Numbered from the stretch's first letter, positions 36,642-45,483 are shown. The stretch is DNA of 64,000 nucleotides from Virgibacillus necropolis (GCF_002224365.1 NZ_CP022437.1:682001-746000); one strand, 5' to 3'. A program made the numbers and translations. Notes: generated by a model not told the origin, from the letters alone.

Positions 36642-37931
36642 ATGAATACGGATCCAATTATTGAAAATGAGGTACCAACAGCTCAAAGTAAACCAGCTGC
36701 GCCAACCACTTTTAAAGGGAAACTAAAAACGATCGGCCCTGGATTTGTAACCGCCGCGACTGGTGTAGGTACTGGTGATTTGATTGCTGCTTTAGTTGCT
36801 GGGGCTGCTTTTGGTACAACGCTCGGTTGGGCTATTCTCGTCGGTGCCATTTTCAAGTTTTATTTTACGGAAGGAATGGGACGCTTTCAACTGGCGACTG
36901 GAAAGACGATCCTTGAAGGATGGCATTCACTAGGGAAATGGGCTACAGGTTATTTCGGAGTTTACTCTATTCTTTGGGGATTTAGTTATGGGGCCGCGGC
37001 AATGTCAACTAGTGCCATTATGATGGTAACGATGTTTCCGATTATGCCTTTGTGGGCATGGGCAATTATCCACGGACTGGCCGGAATGGCACTAGTCTTA
37101 ACAGGACGCTATAAGCTGTTTGAAAAAGTTATGACGGTCATGATCGGTATTATGTTTGTGACAGTTGTTGGATCGGCAATAATCCTCGTTCCGGATATTG
37201 GAAATGTAATAAGTGGTTTTGTTCCACGTACTGGCGACAGCTCTATGTTACTCGTTTTGGGATTGCTTGGTGGTGTAGGAGGAACAATTACCATGGCCTC
37301 ATACGGTTATTGGATCCGGGAAAAGCAATGGGAAGGAAGATCTTGGGTTCCGATGATGAGAATGGACACCGCTACCGGGTATATAATTACAGCCATTTTC
37401 ACATTGTCCCTATTAATCGTTGGTGCAGAATTCTTGTACGGTACTGGTATTGAAATTGGTGGAGAAGAAGGGTTAGTGACCCTATCTAGTTTATTCAGTG
37501 AGGAATTTGGATCTGTTGCGCGTTGGATGTTTCTAATCGGCGCATGGTCTGCAGCCTTTTCTTCCTTGTTGGGTGTCTGGAATGGTGTACCATATCTATT
37601 TGCCGATTTTGTTCGCCTAATGCGTAAGAAGGAAAATCGTTCTGATAAACCCGTATCAGAAAAAGATCCAGCATATCGTGCTTATCTTCTATGGCTTACT
37701 TTTCCACCGATGATTCTATTGTTTTTCGGTAAACCGGTGTCACTTGTTATTATTTATGGTGCGCTTGGAGCTTTGTTTATGCCGTTTCTGGCGATAACTT
37801 TGCTCTATCTCCTAAATTCGAAGCGAGTGGGTAAGGAATTCCAAAATGGATGGATACCAAATATTGTTTTAACAGGCTGTGTCATCTTGTTTGGCTATCT
37901 TGGGATTATTGAACTTATTGATTTGTTTTAA
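36642..37931 (+). CDS. Nramp-family transporter lacking the metal-binding DPGN and MPH motifs
   Basis: This 429-residue protein has about 11 hydrophobic segments and clear Nramp architecture (GPGFVTAATGVGTGDL in the first helix, near residues 32-47). However, the metal-binding DPGN of helix 1 aligns with GTGD. The MPH of helix 6 aligns with TMA in GGTITMASYGYW. It is therefore unlikely to carry Mn2+ or Fe2+ in the standard way. It lies between a FadR-type regulator and L-2-hydroxyglutarate oxidase under a cre-controlled promoter, so an organic acid or a metal-acid complex is a reasonable guess. A paralog lies at 43288-44565. Confidence 0.82.
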   Translation: MNTDPIIENEVPTAQSKPAAPTTFKGKLKTIGPGFVTAATGVGTGDLIAALVAGAAFGTTLGWAILVGAIFKFYFTEGMGRFQLATGKTILEGWHSLGKWATGYFGVYSILWGFSYGAAAMSTSAIMMVTMFPIMPLWAWAIIHGLAGMALVLTGRYKLFEKVMTVMIGIMFVTVVGSAIILVPDIGNVISGFVPRTGDSSMLLVLGLLGGVGGTITMASYGYWIREKQWEGRSWVPMMRMDTATGYIITAIFTLSLLIVGAEFLYGTGIEIGGEEGLVTLSSLFSEEFGSVARWMFLIGAWSAAFSSLLGVWNGVPYLFADFVRLMRKKENRSDKPVSEKDPAYRAYLLWLTFPPMILLFFGKPVSLVIIYGALGALFMPFLAITLLYLLNSKRVGKEFQNGWIPNIVLTGCVILFGYLGIIELIDLF

Positions 37932-37951
37932 ATAGGAAGGAACGGATTAGT

Positions 37952-39151
37952 ATGGTATATGATTATGCGATTATCGGTGGGGGAATTATTGGGCTTTCTG
38001 TTGGCATGGAGGTCAGTAAGAGGCACCCAGATGCATCGATTTTAGTAATAGAAAAAGAAGCAGAAATTTCGCTTCACCAAACTGGAAGAAACAGTGGGGT
38101 GATTCATTCCGGTATTTACTATAAACCGGGAAGTTTAAAGGCGGAATTGGCTCGAAAAGGAAATCTTCAACTAGTTGAATTTTGCAAAGAACATGGAATT
38201 TCTCATGATATATGCGGAAAAGTGATTGTAGCAACGAGTGAAGGTGAACTTCCGCTGTTGGAAGATCTTTATACTAGAGGTCTGCAAAATCAACTTGCGG
38301 TCGAAAAGACCTCGGTTGAAGAACTTGGTAGAATTGAACCACACGTTAAGGGGATTTCAGCGATACGTGTCCCAAGTACTGGTATCGTGAACTACCGTGA
38401 AGTAGCTCAGGTTTTCGCCGACTTAATTCAACAAAATGGTGGAGAGCTTGCTTTAAATACAGAGGTTCAAGACATCATTACAGAGCAGGAAAGTGTGGAA
38501 CTTAGAACAAATAAAGGTACCTTTCGCAGCCGGTATCTGATTAATTGTGCCGGGTTGTTCAGTGACCGTATTACACAAATGGCTAACATTAAAACAGATA
38601 TGAAAATTATTCCGTTTCGCGGTGAATATTACGAGTTGAAACCTGAGAAGCGTCACCTTGTTAAGCATCTAATTTATCCAGTTCCTAATCCTGACTTTCC
38701 GTTTTTAGGTGTTCATTTCACAAGAATGATGGATGGCAGAATATTAATCGGACCGAATGCTGTCCCTAGTTTCAAGCGGGAAGGATACAAAAAAACAGAT
38801 TTTCATTTCAAAGATTTTATTGAAGCGGCAACATATCCGGGGTTTTTAAAAGTGGCGCGGGGGAACTTATCGGAAGGACTAAAAGAAATCTATCGGTCTT
38901 ATAGTAAAAAGTCTTTTATAAAAGATGTGCAACGGTTCATTCCGGATATTGGGGAAGACGATATTAGACCAGCAAAATCTGGTGTACGTGCCCAGGCCCT
39001 TGATCAGGAGGGGAACTTATTGGATGATTTTGCGATTATAAGAGATAAAAGGGCTGTTCATGTATGTAATGCTCCTTCACCAGCAGCAACAGCCTCCATT
39101 GAAATTGGAAAAGAAATCGTTAGTTATTTGGAGAAAAGTGTTAGTGTGTAG
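37952..39151 (+). CDS. lhgO: L-2-hydroxyglutarate oxidase
   Basis: This FAD enzyme of the DAO family oxidises L-2-hydroxyglutarate to 2-oxoglutarate. The 399 residues begin with the dinucleotide fold YDYAIIGGGIIGLSVGMEVS. HQTGRNSGVIHSGIYYKPGSLKA (near residue 44) and the C-terminal IRPAKSGVRAQALDQEGNLLDDF (near residue 333) are characteristic of LhgO/L2HGDH. It is 20 bases after the Nramp-like gene with an AGGAAGGAA site. The operon context suggests uptake and oxidation of a hydroxyacid feeding the citric acid cycle. Confidence 0.88.
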   Translation: MVYDYAIIGGGIIGLSVGMEVSKRHPDASILVIEKEAEISLHQTGRNSGVIHSGIYYKPGSLKAELARKGNLQLVEFCKEHGISHDICGKVIVATSEGELPLLEDLYTRGLQNQLAVEKTSVEELGRIEPHVKGISAIRVPSTGIVNYREVAQVFADLIQQNGGELALNTEVQDIITEQESVELRTNKGTFRSRYLINCAGLFSDRITQMANIKTDMKIIPFRGEYYELKPEKRHLVKHLIYPVPNPDFPFLGVHFTRMMDGRILIGPNAVPSFKREGYKKTDFHFKDFIEAATYPGFLKVARGNLSEGLKEIYRSYSKKSFIKDVQRFIPDIGEDDIRPAKSGVRAQALDQEGNLLDDFAIIRDKRAVHVCNAPSPAATASIEIGKEIVSYLEKSVSV

Positions 39152-39205
39152 ACTATGGTATGGGAGGCTGACCCTAAGGGGTTTGCCTTCTGACTATAAA
39201 ATCTT

Positions 39206-39655
39206 TTAAAGCTTATAGCCTGTCCGATTTTTAAACCTTTTTAAAAGTACGGAACTTTCTACTCTTGTTATCCCCTGGACTGAATACAATTCATTATTAA
39301 TGAAGATTTCAAGCATTTTAAAATCTTCCACAAGTACATGCATATGAAGTGTACTAGGTCCTGTCATTTGATAAATACTCGCAACACTGGGATTATCTGC
39401 TAGATTTTGCGCTACCTCTTGTAGTTGTTTTGGTTCAACATCTACCTCAAAAAAGGCAGAAACGTTTTTCCCGATTTTCTCTGAATTAATGACAACGGTG
39501 AAGTTCTCAATTATACCCTTATCTATAAGGTTTTGGATTCTGTCTTTAACGGCCACACGTGACAATCCTACTTTCTCAGCTAATTTTACATAGGATATTC
39601 TTCCATCCTTAACTAGTTCCTCTAATAGTTCTTGATCGACTTTATCACAATTCAT
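39206..39655 (-). CDS. Lrp/AsnC-family regulator (YwrC-like)
   Basis: This regulator of 149 residues has an N-terminal helix-turn-helix (LLEELVKDGRISYVKLAEKVGLSRVAVKDRI) and a C-terminal RAM/AsnC effector domain (about 70-140). Its position beside a gamma-glutamyltransferase and two half-size chromate transporters matches the Bacillus subtilis ywrC-ywrD-ywrB-ywrA neighbourhood. It probably controls the divergent gene set. The start ATG follows TAGGAGAC. Confidence 0.87.
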   Translation of the reverse strand: MNCDKVDQELLEELVKDGRISYVKLAEKVGLSRVAVKDRIQNLIDKGIIENFTVVINSEKIGKNVSAFFEVDVEPKQLQEVAQNLADNPSVASIYQMTGPSTLHMHVLVEDFKMLEIFINNELYSVQGITRVESSVLLKRFKNRTGYKL

Positions 39656-39791
39656 AGATTAGTCTCCTAATTGTTATATATTTAATCCAATTTAATTGTA
39701 CATGACTTGGCAAAATGAATCCATATTTTTAATAATAAAACATAAAAGAAAGTTATTTGACCATTATGGTTTACTTTTGTAAAAAAATCTA

Positions 39792-39820
39792 TTGACAGAA
39801 ATTTGTTTATTCTGTACTAT
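39792..39820 (+). promoter_or_regulatory. Strong sigma-A promoter in front of the gamma-glutamyltransferase gene
   Basis: TTGACA (39792-39797), a 17-base spacer and TACTAT (39815-39820). Downstream are AATTTAA-type repeats that could bind the neighbouring Lrp-type regulator, then GAGGAGG (39856-39862) followed by an 11-codon ORF from ATG 39879. The promoter is now about 500 bases from the ggt start because of the inserted element. Confidence 0.75.
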
Positions 39821-39909
39821 TTAATTTAAGATAATTTAAAATAATTTAAATTTTGAGGAGGGTCAAACTGGAAAAGTTATGAATACTACCTTTGCTCAGA
39901 CTGATAACG

Positions 39910-40262
39910 GTTAATAATGAGGCCACTGAAAAGTGGTGGATTTTAAAAAATTTAATTTTTCACCTTAACTTAGCATCTCGAATATACGGAGACTCCTCGA
40001 AAAAGAAAAGCACTTTTTCTTCGTGCGATGCCTTTTCTGGGAAGCCTTCCTTATCCTGCGGGAAGCAAGAGGTCGGCGAGACCCCGCAGGACGGTAGTCC
40101 GAAGAGGCTCGACACTCGCCCTAAGGTGCGCGAAGTATATTCGAAGATGCGATGGTAGATCCACCTATTTTGTACTATATTTAACTTTTTCTGCGGCCTC
40201 ATTAATAGTTCCTAGGAGATGACGAAGAAATTCGCCGTTTATCAATTGGTGACTTTACAAAG
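39910..40262. repeat. Repeat element with inverted ends inside the ggt leader, followed by a second repeat tail
   Basis: The ends AATGAGGCC (39916-39924) and GGCCTCATT (40195-40203) are inverted, with further matching bases (CTGAAAAGT against ACTTTTTCTG). Inside are CCTGCGGG and CCCCGCAGGA words like those of the 2866-3306 element. From 40218 to 40255 it continues into ATTCGCCGTTTATCAATTGG..., the right end of the repeat seen in full at 45016-45200. Short open frames across it are not credible genes. Confidence 0.55.
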
Positions 40263-40316
40263 AACCCCTATATAGACATTGAGTTGTAACTTAATTTAAT
40301 ATGAGGAGTGTTACCT

Positions 40317-41930
40317 ATGTATTCTTTTAACCAACAAGCCCATCCGTACCCAACTACACGAAATGCAACATTTGCGAATAATGGTATGGTTGCAACATCT
40401 CAACCACTTGCTGCCCAAGCAGGACTGGATATTTTAAAAAAGGGTGGAAATGCAGTAGATGCTGCGATTGCTACAGCGGCATGTCTAACAGTAGTAGAAC
40501 CAACCTCCAACGGTATTGGGGGAGATGCCTTTGCGTTAGTTTGGATGAAGGGTGAATTACACGGCCTGAATGGAAGCGGGCGTTCTCCTAGGACTATATC
40601 AATAGATTCTGTGAAGGAAGCAGGACATGAAAAGATGCCGAAATACGGGTGGACCCCTGTAACAGTTCCCGGAGCACCAGGGGCATGGGCAGAGCTGTCG
40701 GAAAAATTTGGGAAGCTTTCGTTAACGGAAGTACTGCAGCCGGCAATTGACTACGCTACAGAAGGCTTTCCATTGTCACAGACGTTGAGTAATTTTTGGA
40801 AGAAGGGATATGATACCTTTAAAACCAATTTGACAGACGATGTCTTTACAAATTGGTTTGAGACATTCGCACCAAAGGGCAGGGCACCAAAGGCAGGCGA
40901 GATATGGTCATCACTAGATCATGCCGAGACATTACGTTCGATAGCTGAAACGAATGCTAAGTCATTTTATCACGGGGAACTAGCTGAGAAAATTGTTAAC
41001 TTCTCAAGTGCAAATGGTGGCTATTTGTCTGAAGAGGATCTTGCGGAATATAAAGCGGAATGGGTAAAACCAATCAAGGTAGACTATCGTGGCTATGATG
41101 TTTGGGAAATTCCACCAAACGGGCAAGGGATTGTTGCACTTCAAGCACTAAACATTTTAAAGGGATTCAAATTTTCGGATAGGGATTCAGTAGATACATA
41201 TCATAAGCAGTTTGAAGCAATTAAACTAGCATTCGCGGATGGCCATCAGCATGTAACGGAAGAGAGCCATATGCGATATACAACAGCAAATATATTATCT
41301 GACGAATATGGCGAGTTACGTAGAAAGCTTATCGGTGATGAGGCACTAGTACCTGAGGCCGGGGAGCCTTCGTTAAGTGGAACGGTTTATTTAGCAACAG
41401 CCGACGATGAAGGGAATATGGTATCATTTATTCAAAGTAATTATATGGGATTTGGATCAGGTCTCGTTGTACCAGGTACAGGAATTGCATTGCAAAATCG
41501 TGGGTATGACTTTTCAATGGATCCAGAACATGTCAATGCTTTAAAAGGTGGAAAGAAAACATTCCACACCATTATTCCTGGATTTCTATCGAAGGATGAT
41601 CAACCAGTCGGTCCATTTGGTGTGATGGGCGGTTACATGCAACCACAAGCTCATGTGCAAGTAGTGATGAATACGATTGACTTTGGCCTTAATCCGCAAG
41701 CAGCTTTGGATGCTCCGCGCTGGAAATGGGTAAAGGATAAAACGATTGAGGTAGAACATAGATTTCCTCACCATCTTGCTCAAAGCTTAACGGAAAAGGG
41801 GCATAATGTACGAATTGAACTTGAACCAAATAGCTTTGGCCGTGGTCAAATCATATGGCGAGATCCAGAGAGCGGTGTACTAGTGGGTGGGACAGAATCA
41901 CGAACAGATGGTGCTGTTGCTGCATGGTAA
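40317..41930 (+). CDS. Gamma-glutamyltransferase family protein (YwrD-like)
   Basis: This Ntn hydrolase of 537 residues should hydrolyse or transfer gamma-glutamyl groups. MVATSQPLAAQAGLDILKKG and SNGIGGDAFALVW are the family's N-terminal motifs. The self-cleavage nucleophile is the threonine of SGTVYLATADDEGN (near residue 362), followed by the lid and oxyanion region NYMGFGSG. No signal peptide is seen, so it should be cytoplasmic, as expected for YwrD rather than secreted Ggt. The start is ATG 40317 with GAGGAG 8 bases upstream; the GTG at 40308 overlaps that site. Confidence 0.88.
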   Translation: MYSFNQQAHPYPTTRNATFANNGMVATSQPLAAQAGLDILKKGGNAVDAAIATAACLTVVEPTSNGIGGDAFALVWMKGELHGLNGSGRSPRTISIDSVKEAGHEKMPKYGWTPVTVPGAPGAWAELSEKFGKLSLTEVLQPAIDYATEGFPLSQTLSNFWKKGYDTFKTNLTDDVFTNWFETFAPKGRAPKAGEIWSSLDHAETLRSIAETNAKSFYHGELAEKIVNFSSANGGYLSEEDLAEYKAEWVKPIKVDYRGYDVWEIPPNGQGIVALQALNILKGFKFSDRDSVDTYHKQFEAIKLAFADGHQHVTEESHMRYTTANILSDEYGELRRKLIGDEALVPEAGEPSLSGTVYLATADDEGNMVSFIQSNYMGFGSGLVVPGTGIALQNRGYDFSMDPEHVNALKGGKKTFHTIIPGFLSKDDQPVGPFGVMGGYMQPQAHVQVVMNTIDFGLNPQAALDAPRWKWVKDKTIEVEHRFPHHLAQSLTEKGHNVRIELEPNSFGRGQIIWRDPESGVLVGGTESRTDGAVAAW

Positions 41931-41964
41931 AGAAATCAAAAAATAAACAAAAGGAACGCTATCT

Positions 41965-42558
41965 ATGAAAACACATTGGGATTTATTTATTGCCTTTTTC
42001 AGAATAGGCATGCTTGGATATGGGGGAGGGCCAGGGTCAATCCCCTTAATTCATAAGGAAGTTGTGGAAAAATATAAATGGATGAGTGATGAAGACTTTG
42101 GTGATTTATTAGCATTAGCTAATACGTTGCCGGGCCCAATTGCGACTAAACTGGCTGGCTATATTGGACATAATGTCTCTGGTTTTTTTGGGATGTTAAA
42201 TGCAGTCTTTGCAACTATTTTCCCCACTATTGTTTTGATGATCATTCTTTTAACTTCCTTATCTTCTATTGACGATTTACCTTGGGTGCAAGGAATGACT
42301 GCTGCGGTAATACCAGTGGTCGGTGTAATGCTAGCTGTGTTGACCTGGCAGTTCTTTAATAAAGCAATAAAGGGAATGGGCTGGTTGCAAACAGGAATCA
42401 TGTCGGCTGTGATTTTTGCGTTACTTTATTTTCTAAATATACATCCTGGGATCGTGATTGGGATTTTACTAGTAATTGCACTAGTAAGGAAAGATAAAGG
42501 AAATAAGGAAGATAAAACAAAGCAACAGGCAAGGAGTGAGGAGGGTCAATCATCATGA
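41965..42558 (+). CDS. Half-size chromate transporter, first subunit (YwrA/YwrB type)
   Basis: This CHR-domain protein (PF02417) of 197 residues has FFRIGMLGYGGGPGSIPLIHKEVV and LALANTLPGPIATKLAGYIGH, and about five hydrophobic segments. Short-chain CHR proteins work as pairs in opposite membrane orientation. It overlaps the next gene by four bases (ATGA), so the two are translated together. A charged Lys/Glu tail ends it. The natural substrate may be an anion other than chromate, given the link to gamma-glutamyl metabolism. Confidence 0.88.
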   Translation: MKTHWDLFIAFFRIGMLGYGGGPGSIPLIHKEVVEKYKWMSDEDFGDLLALANTLPGPIATKLAGYIGHNVSGFFGMLNAVFATIFPTIVLMIILLTSLSSIDDLPWVQGMTAAVIPVVGVMLAVLTWQFFNKAIKGMGWLQTGIMSAVIFALLYFLNIHPGIVIGILLVIALVRKDKGNKEDKTKQQARSEEGQSS

Positions 42559-43085
42559 AGTATTGGCACATATTTTTAGCTTTTTTCATTCCAGGTATAC
42601 TTGGGTATGGGGGTGGACCTGCTTCTATACCTCTAGTAGAGAATGAAGTTGTCGAAAGGTACGAATGGATGAACGTCCAAGAATTTAGTGAAATGTTAGC
42701 ACTCGCAAATTCCTTACCTGGACCGATAGCAACTAAAATGGCTGGATATATCGGTTATGATGAAGGTGGGATTTTAGGTGCCATTATTGGCGTTTTTGCA
42801 GCCGTTGCACCATCATTAATTATTATGATTTTGTTATTAGGTTTTCTTTTTAAATATAAGGACTCCAGTAGAGTGAAAAGACTGACGCAATACGTACGCC
42901 CAGTAATTGCAATCCTACTAGGCGTTATGGCTTGGCAGTTTTTTGCAGAGTCAAGCGAAGGGATAGGGATTTGGCAAACGGCCTTAATTACAATTAGTAG
43001 TTATTTATTGATCGAACGTATGAAGGTACATCCAGCCTTTGTTATTGGTGCTGCTCTAGTGTATGGTGGTCTTTTTTTGGGATAG
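42555..43085 (+). CDS. Half-size chromate transporter, second subunit
   Basis: This 176-residue partner of the preceding protein has FFIPGILGYGGGPASIPLVENEVV and LALANSLPGPIATKMAGYIGY near its start and about five hydrophobic segments. The two share the CHR motif closely, as expected of an ancient gene duplication. It is the last gene of the ywrD-like operon; two strong hairpins follow. Confidence 0.88.
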   Translation: MKYWHIFLAFFIPGILGYGGGPASIPLVENEVVERYEWMNVQEFSEMLALANSLPGPIATKMAGYIGYDEGGILGAIIGVFAAVAPSLIIMILLLGFLFKYKDSSRVKRLTQYVRPVIAILLGVMAWQFFAESSEGIGIWQTALITISSYLLIERMKVHPAFVIGAALVYGGLFLG

Positions 43086-43130
43086 GACTTTAAATGGAAA
43101 AAGCACAAGAGCCTTGGTAAGCCAAAGGCA

Positions 43131-43180
43131 AGTTTAAGACGAATCTCTTTGGTTATCACAAAGAGATTCGTCTTACGTTC
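43131..43180. terminator. Strong hairpin after the chromate transporter genes
   Basis: A perfect 16-bp stem (43135-43150 and 43160-43175) with a 9-base loop. No T run follows, so it may act as an mRNA 3' stabiliser or with the next hairpin. Confidence 0.55.
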
Positions 43181-43220
43181 AATCCAGGATATCAACGCTA
43201 ATTTATACTTCTTTGTCTTC

Positions 43221-43265
43221 AAAAAAGAACGTGGTTGGCATTTTTGCAACCACGTTCTTTTTTTG
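43221..43265. terminator. Bidirectional terminator between two convergent operons
   Basis: A perfect 14-bp stem (43224-43237 and 43247-43260), flanked by A on the left and eight T on the right. Confidence 0.92.
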
Positions 43266-43287
43266 CGTGTACTAAGGCAATCACCAT

Positions 43288-44565
43288 TTATAAAAAGCTT
43301 ATCACGCCCAGAGAAATGAATAATAAAAAAATAAATACTAAAATACTATTATGACCAAACCTATTTCGATATTCAGGCGCTATCTGTTTTGAATTTAACA
43401 ATATGAGCAATGTAACTGCGAGAAAAGGCAAAAATAGTGATCCAAGTACACCATACAAAAGTATTATGGCAACTGGTTGTTTAAATAGAAGTAGAAGCAT
43501 AGAAGGAAAAGTAAGCCAAGCTAGAAATGCCCTGTATGCGGGATCTTTTTCTGATATCAGATTCGATTCCTTGCTTTTATTTGCATTTTTCTGTTTAAGA
43601 ACACGTACGAAATCTGCAAACAAGTATGGTATACCATTCCATGATCCGAGTAATGATGTGAAAGTAGCTGCCCAGAAGCCAATATTTAAAACTAGCTGTG
43701 CCGAGGATCCGAATTTTTCACCATATAGGTTTAGAAATTCCTGCATCCCTTCTACCCCAGCGAAACTTAAACCTGAGCCATATAAAAACTGTGAACTTAT
43801 AAGCATCATAGATATACAAAAAATACCCGTTACAATATATGCGATAGATGCATCTAGACGCATCGTCGGCACCATAGACTTATCCCGCCATCCCTTCGCA
43901 CGTACCCAATACCCGTATGCTGCAAGTGCCATCGTTCCTCCTAAGCCACCAATTATTGCAAAAATTCGAGAGACTGAACCGTCTGGTACACTAGGAACAA
44001 ATGCTTCGAGAGGAATAGTGCTTAGGTTTGGAAGAAGCATGATAGCAGAACCTAAAACACCAATAACCATAATCCCAATCAAAACTACAATAATACGCTC
44101 GAATACTCTATATCTACTGAACCAAATTAAAGTAAACCCTAGCACAGAATGGAGAATAGCCCATGCCCACACAGGCATGATTGGAAACATGGTGTACATC
44201 ATAAGGCCACATGCTGTAGCGATTGCTGCACCATAGATAAGGCCAAACAGTGAGACGTAGACAAAAAAGTAACCCATTGTCCATTTTCCTAGCGATCGCC
44301 ATCCTTCTATAATGGTTTGACCTGTGGCTAAGGTCCACCTACCAACACCTTCTGTAACTGCAAACTTCAGAAAGGCGCCAATAATCACTGCCCATACAAG
44401 CGCCATACCGAATTCTGCTCCAGCAACGATAGACGTAACAAGGTCACCAGCCCCAATTCCAGTGGCAGCTAGTACAATTCCTGGCCCTATAACAAATAAC
44501 TTTTTCTTGCCCTTGTTTGGTAGCGCCGTACTGGTAGACTCTATATCATACTTTTTTTCTCCCAT
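43288..44565 (-). CDS. Second Nramp-family transporter lacking the canonical metal site
   Basis: This 425-residue paralog of the protein at 36642 has the same changes: GPGIVLAATGIGAGDL, where the DPGN motif should lie, and GGTMALAAYGYW instead of the MPH helix. About 11 hydrophobic segments are visible. It is monocistronic, and a perfect cre site (44745-44758) lies in its promoter region. That suggests carbon-source control rather than metal control. The start ATG 44565 follows GGAGGT. The substrate is unknown. Confidence 0.82.
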   Translation of the reverse strand: MGEKKYDIESTSTALPNKGKKKLFVIGPGIVLAATGIGAGDLVTSIVAGAEFGMALVWAVIIGAFLKFAVTEGVGRWTLATGQTIIEGWRSLGKWTMGYFFVYVSLFGLIYGAAIATACGLMMYTMFPIMPVWAWAILHSVLGFTLIWFSRYRVFERIIVVLIGIMVIGVLGSAIMLLPNLSTIPLEAFVPSVPDGSVSRIFAIIGGLGGTMALAAYGYWVRAKGWRDKSMVPTMRLDASIAYIVTGIFCISMMLISSQFLYGSGLSFAGVEGMQEFLNLYGEKFGSSAQLVLNIGFWAATFTSLLGSWNGIPYLFADFVRVLKQKNANKSKESNLISEKDPAYRAFLAWLTFPSMLLLLFKQPVAIILLYGVLGSLFLPFLAVTLLILLNSKQIAPEYRNRFGHNSILVFIFLLFISLGVISFL

Positions 44566-44733
44566 TAAATTACCTCCGTTTATTTTAAGAGCAGACTAGT
44601 TGCTTAGTTTCGCCAAGATTAAATGTACAATTTACTTAATACTAACCTTTACTTTGTTAATTCCTATGACGTTCTTTAGCCTCCATTCTATTTGATGAAT
44701 TTTAAACACCTTCCGACGGTCATTCGTTTGTTA

Positions 44734-44776
44734 TATAGCCATTATGTAAGCGTTATCATATATGTAAAATTAAAAC
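44734..44776 (-). promoter_or_regulatory. Promoter with perfect cre site before the second Nramp-like gene
   Basis: TGTAAGCGTTATCA (44745-44758, plus-strand reading) matches every fixed position of the cre consensus. On the minus strand it falls between a TTTACA -35 and a CATAAT -10 separated by 16 bases. The leader to the ATG is about 170 bases. Confidence 0.65.
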
Positions 44777-45217
44777 AGAACTAAGAGAATAAATCAATGG
44801 TATATGCAAAATTCCCATTATACAAAATATTTATAAATGAAATTGGCAAATATAATAATACGTTGGCCTTGTTCAATGGAATAAATTCTTTGACGGGCAG
44901 AAAACCTTCACTGAATGAAGCTTCACTTTATAAAATTCTTACCACCATCATTTCTGTTCCAATCAGTTATCCGTATTTTTTCTCCAATTCTACCCATCCT
45001 AATTGTAAGTTTATAAAAGTGTGTGTTCAAAAAATCGCCGAATTAGAAATAAGAAGGTCGAGGCACGAGAGTTTTGAGGACCGGACTTGCGCGTGTTGTG
45101 CTGACTTCTACATACATATGCCCTTAATACGTGAGGACCGGAAAAACCGAGTAACGAAGAGATTCGACATTTATCATTTGGTGACTTTTTGAATATCCTC
45201 TAATAACACAAAAAATT
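44777..45217. other. Intergenic region with a full copy of a dispersed repeat
   Basis: No convincing gene is present in 44777-45015. From about 45016 to 45200 lies a repeat with inverse-related ends (GTGTTCAAAAAATCG and GGTGACTTTTTGAATA). Inside it GAGGACCGGA occurs twice. Partial copies of its right end are at 40218-40255 and 53113-53146. The 131-codon open frame at 44797-45192 runs through it and is not supported. Confidence 0.5.
45016..45200. repeat. Dispersed repeat with GTTCAAAAA/TTTTTGAA ends
   Basis: The left end begins at GTGTTCAAAAAATCGCCG and the right end is CATTTATCATTTGGTGACTT followed by TTTGAATATCC. Truncated relatives at 40218-40255 and 53113-53146 keep only the right end. 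This type of sequence is known to me as a multi-copy intergenic element in related Bacillaceae; its function is not known. Confidence 0.5.
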
Positions 45218-45345
45218 ATGAAAAATATTTTGCGGAAAGTTTTTATTTCAGTTATGGTCATTACATGGTAGGTACACCTAGTGTAGGTTTTGCATCATCG
45301 TCTAATTCAGAAAATGTAGTTGAAAAATTTGATCTCGAACTATAA
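45218..45345 (+). pseudogene. Frameshifted fragment of a small secreted protein
   Basis: A start at ATG 45218 gives MKNILRKVFISVMVIT and then a stop. In another frame from ATG 45265 the reading continues MVGTPSVGFASSSNSENVVEKFDLEL. Joined, they make a normal signal peptide with cleavage after GFA and a 16-residue stub. This looks like the remnant of a secreted peptide or bacteriocin-like gene broken by an indel. No homology is claimed. Confidence 0.4.
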
Positions 45346-45415
45346 ATTGGTGTGGGATAAGTCATTAAATCTTTCAACCGTGGTTTTTTAGTTTTAAAAG
45401 TGATAGATTTTTCTA

Positions 45416-45444
45416 TTTACATGAATATTAATGTGATTTAAACT
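45416..45444 (+). promoter_or_regulatory. Probable sigma-A promoter of the secreted protein gene
   Basis: TTTACA (45416-45421), a 17-base spacer and TAAACT (45439-45444), 40 bases before the start codon. Confidence 0.6.
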
Positions 45445-45483
45445 AAGTTTGTATGTAAAAAATGAGAGGGGGGAAGAGATGTT

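Noticed and set aside
43403-44236. 277-codon frame antisense to the second Nramp-like gene
   Set aside because: It is the mirror of a well-supported membrane protein gene and shows no protein-family features.
44797-45192. 131-codon open frame after the second Nramp-like gene
   Set aside because: No ribosome site, composition unlike its neighbours, and the last third runs through a dispersed repeat.
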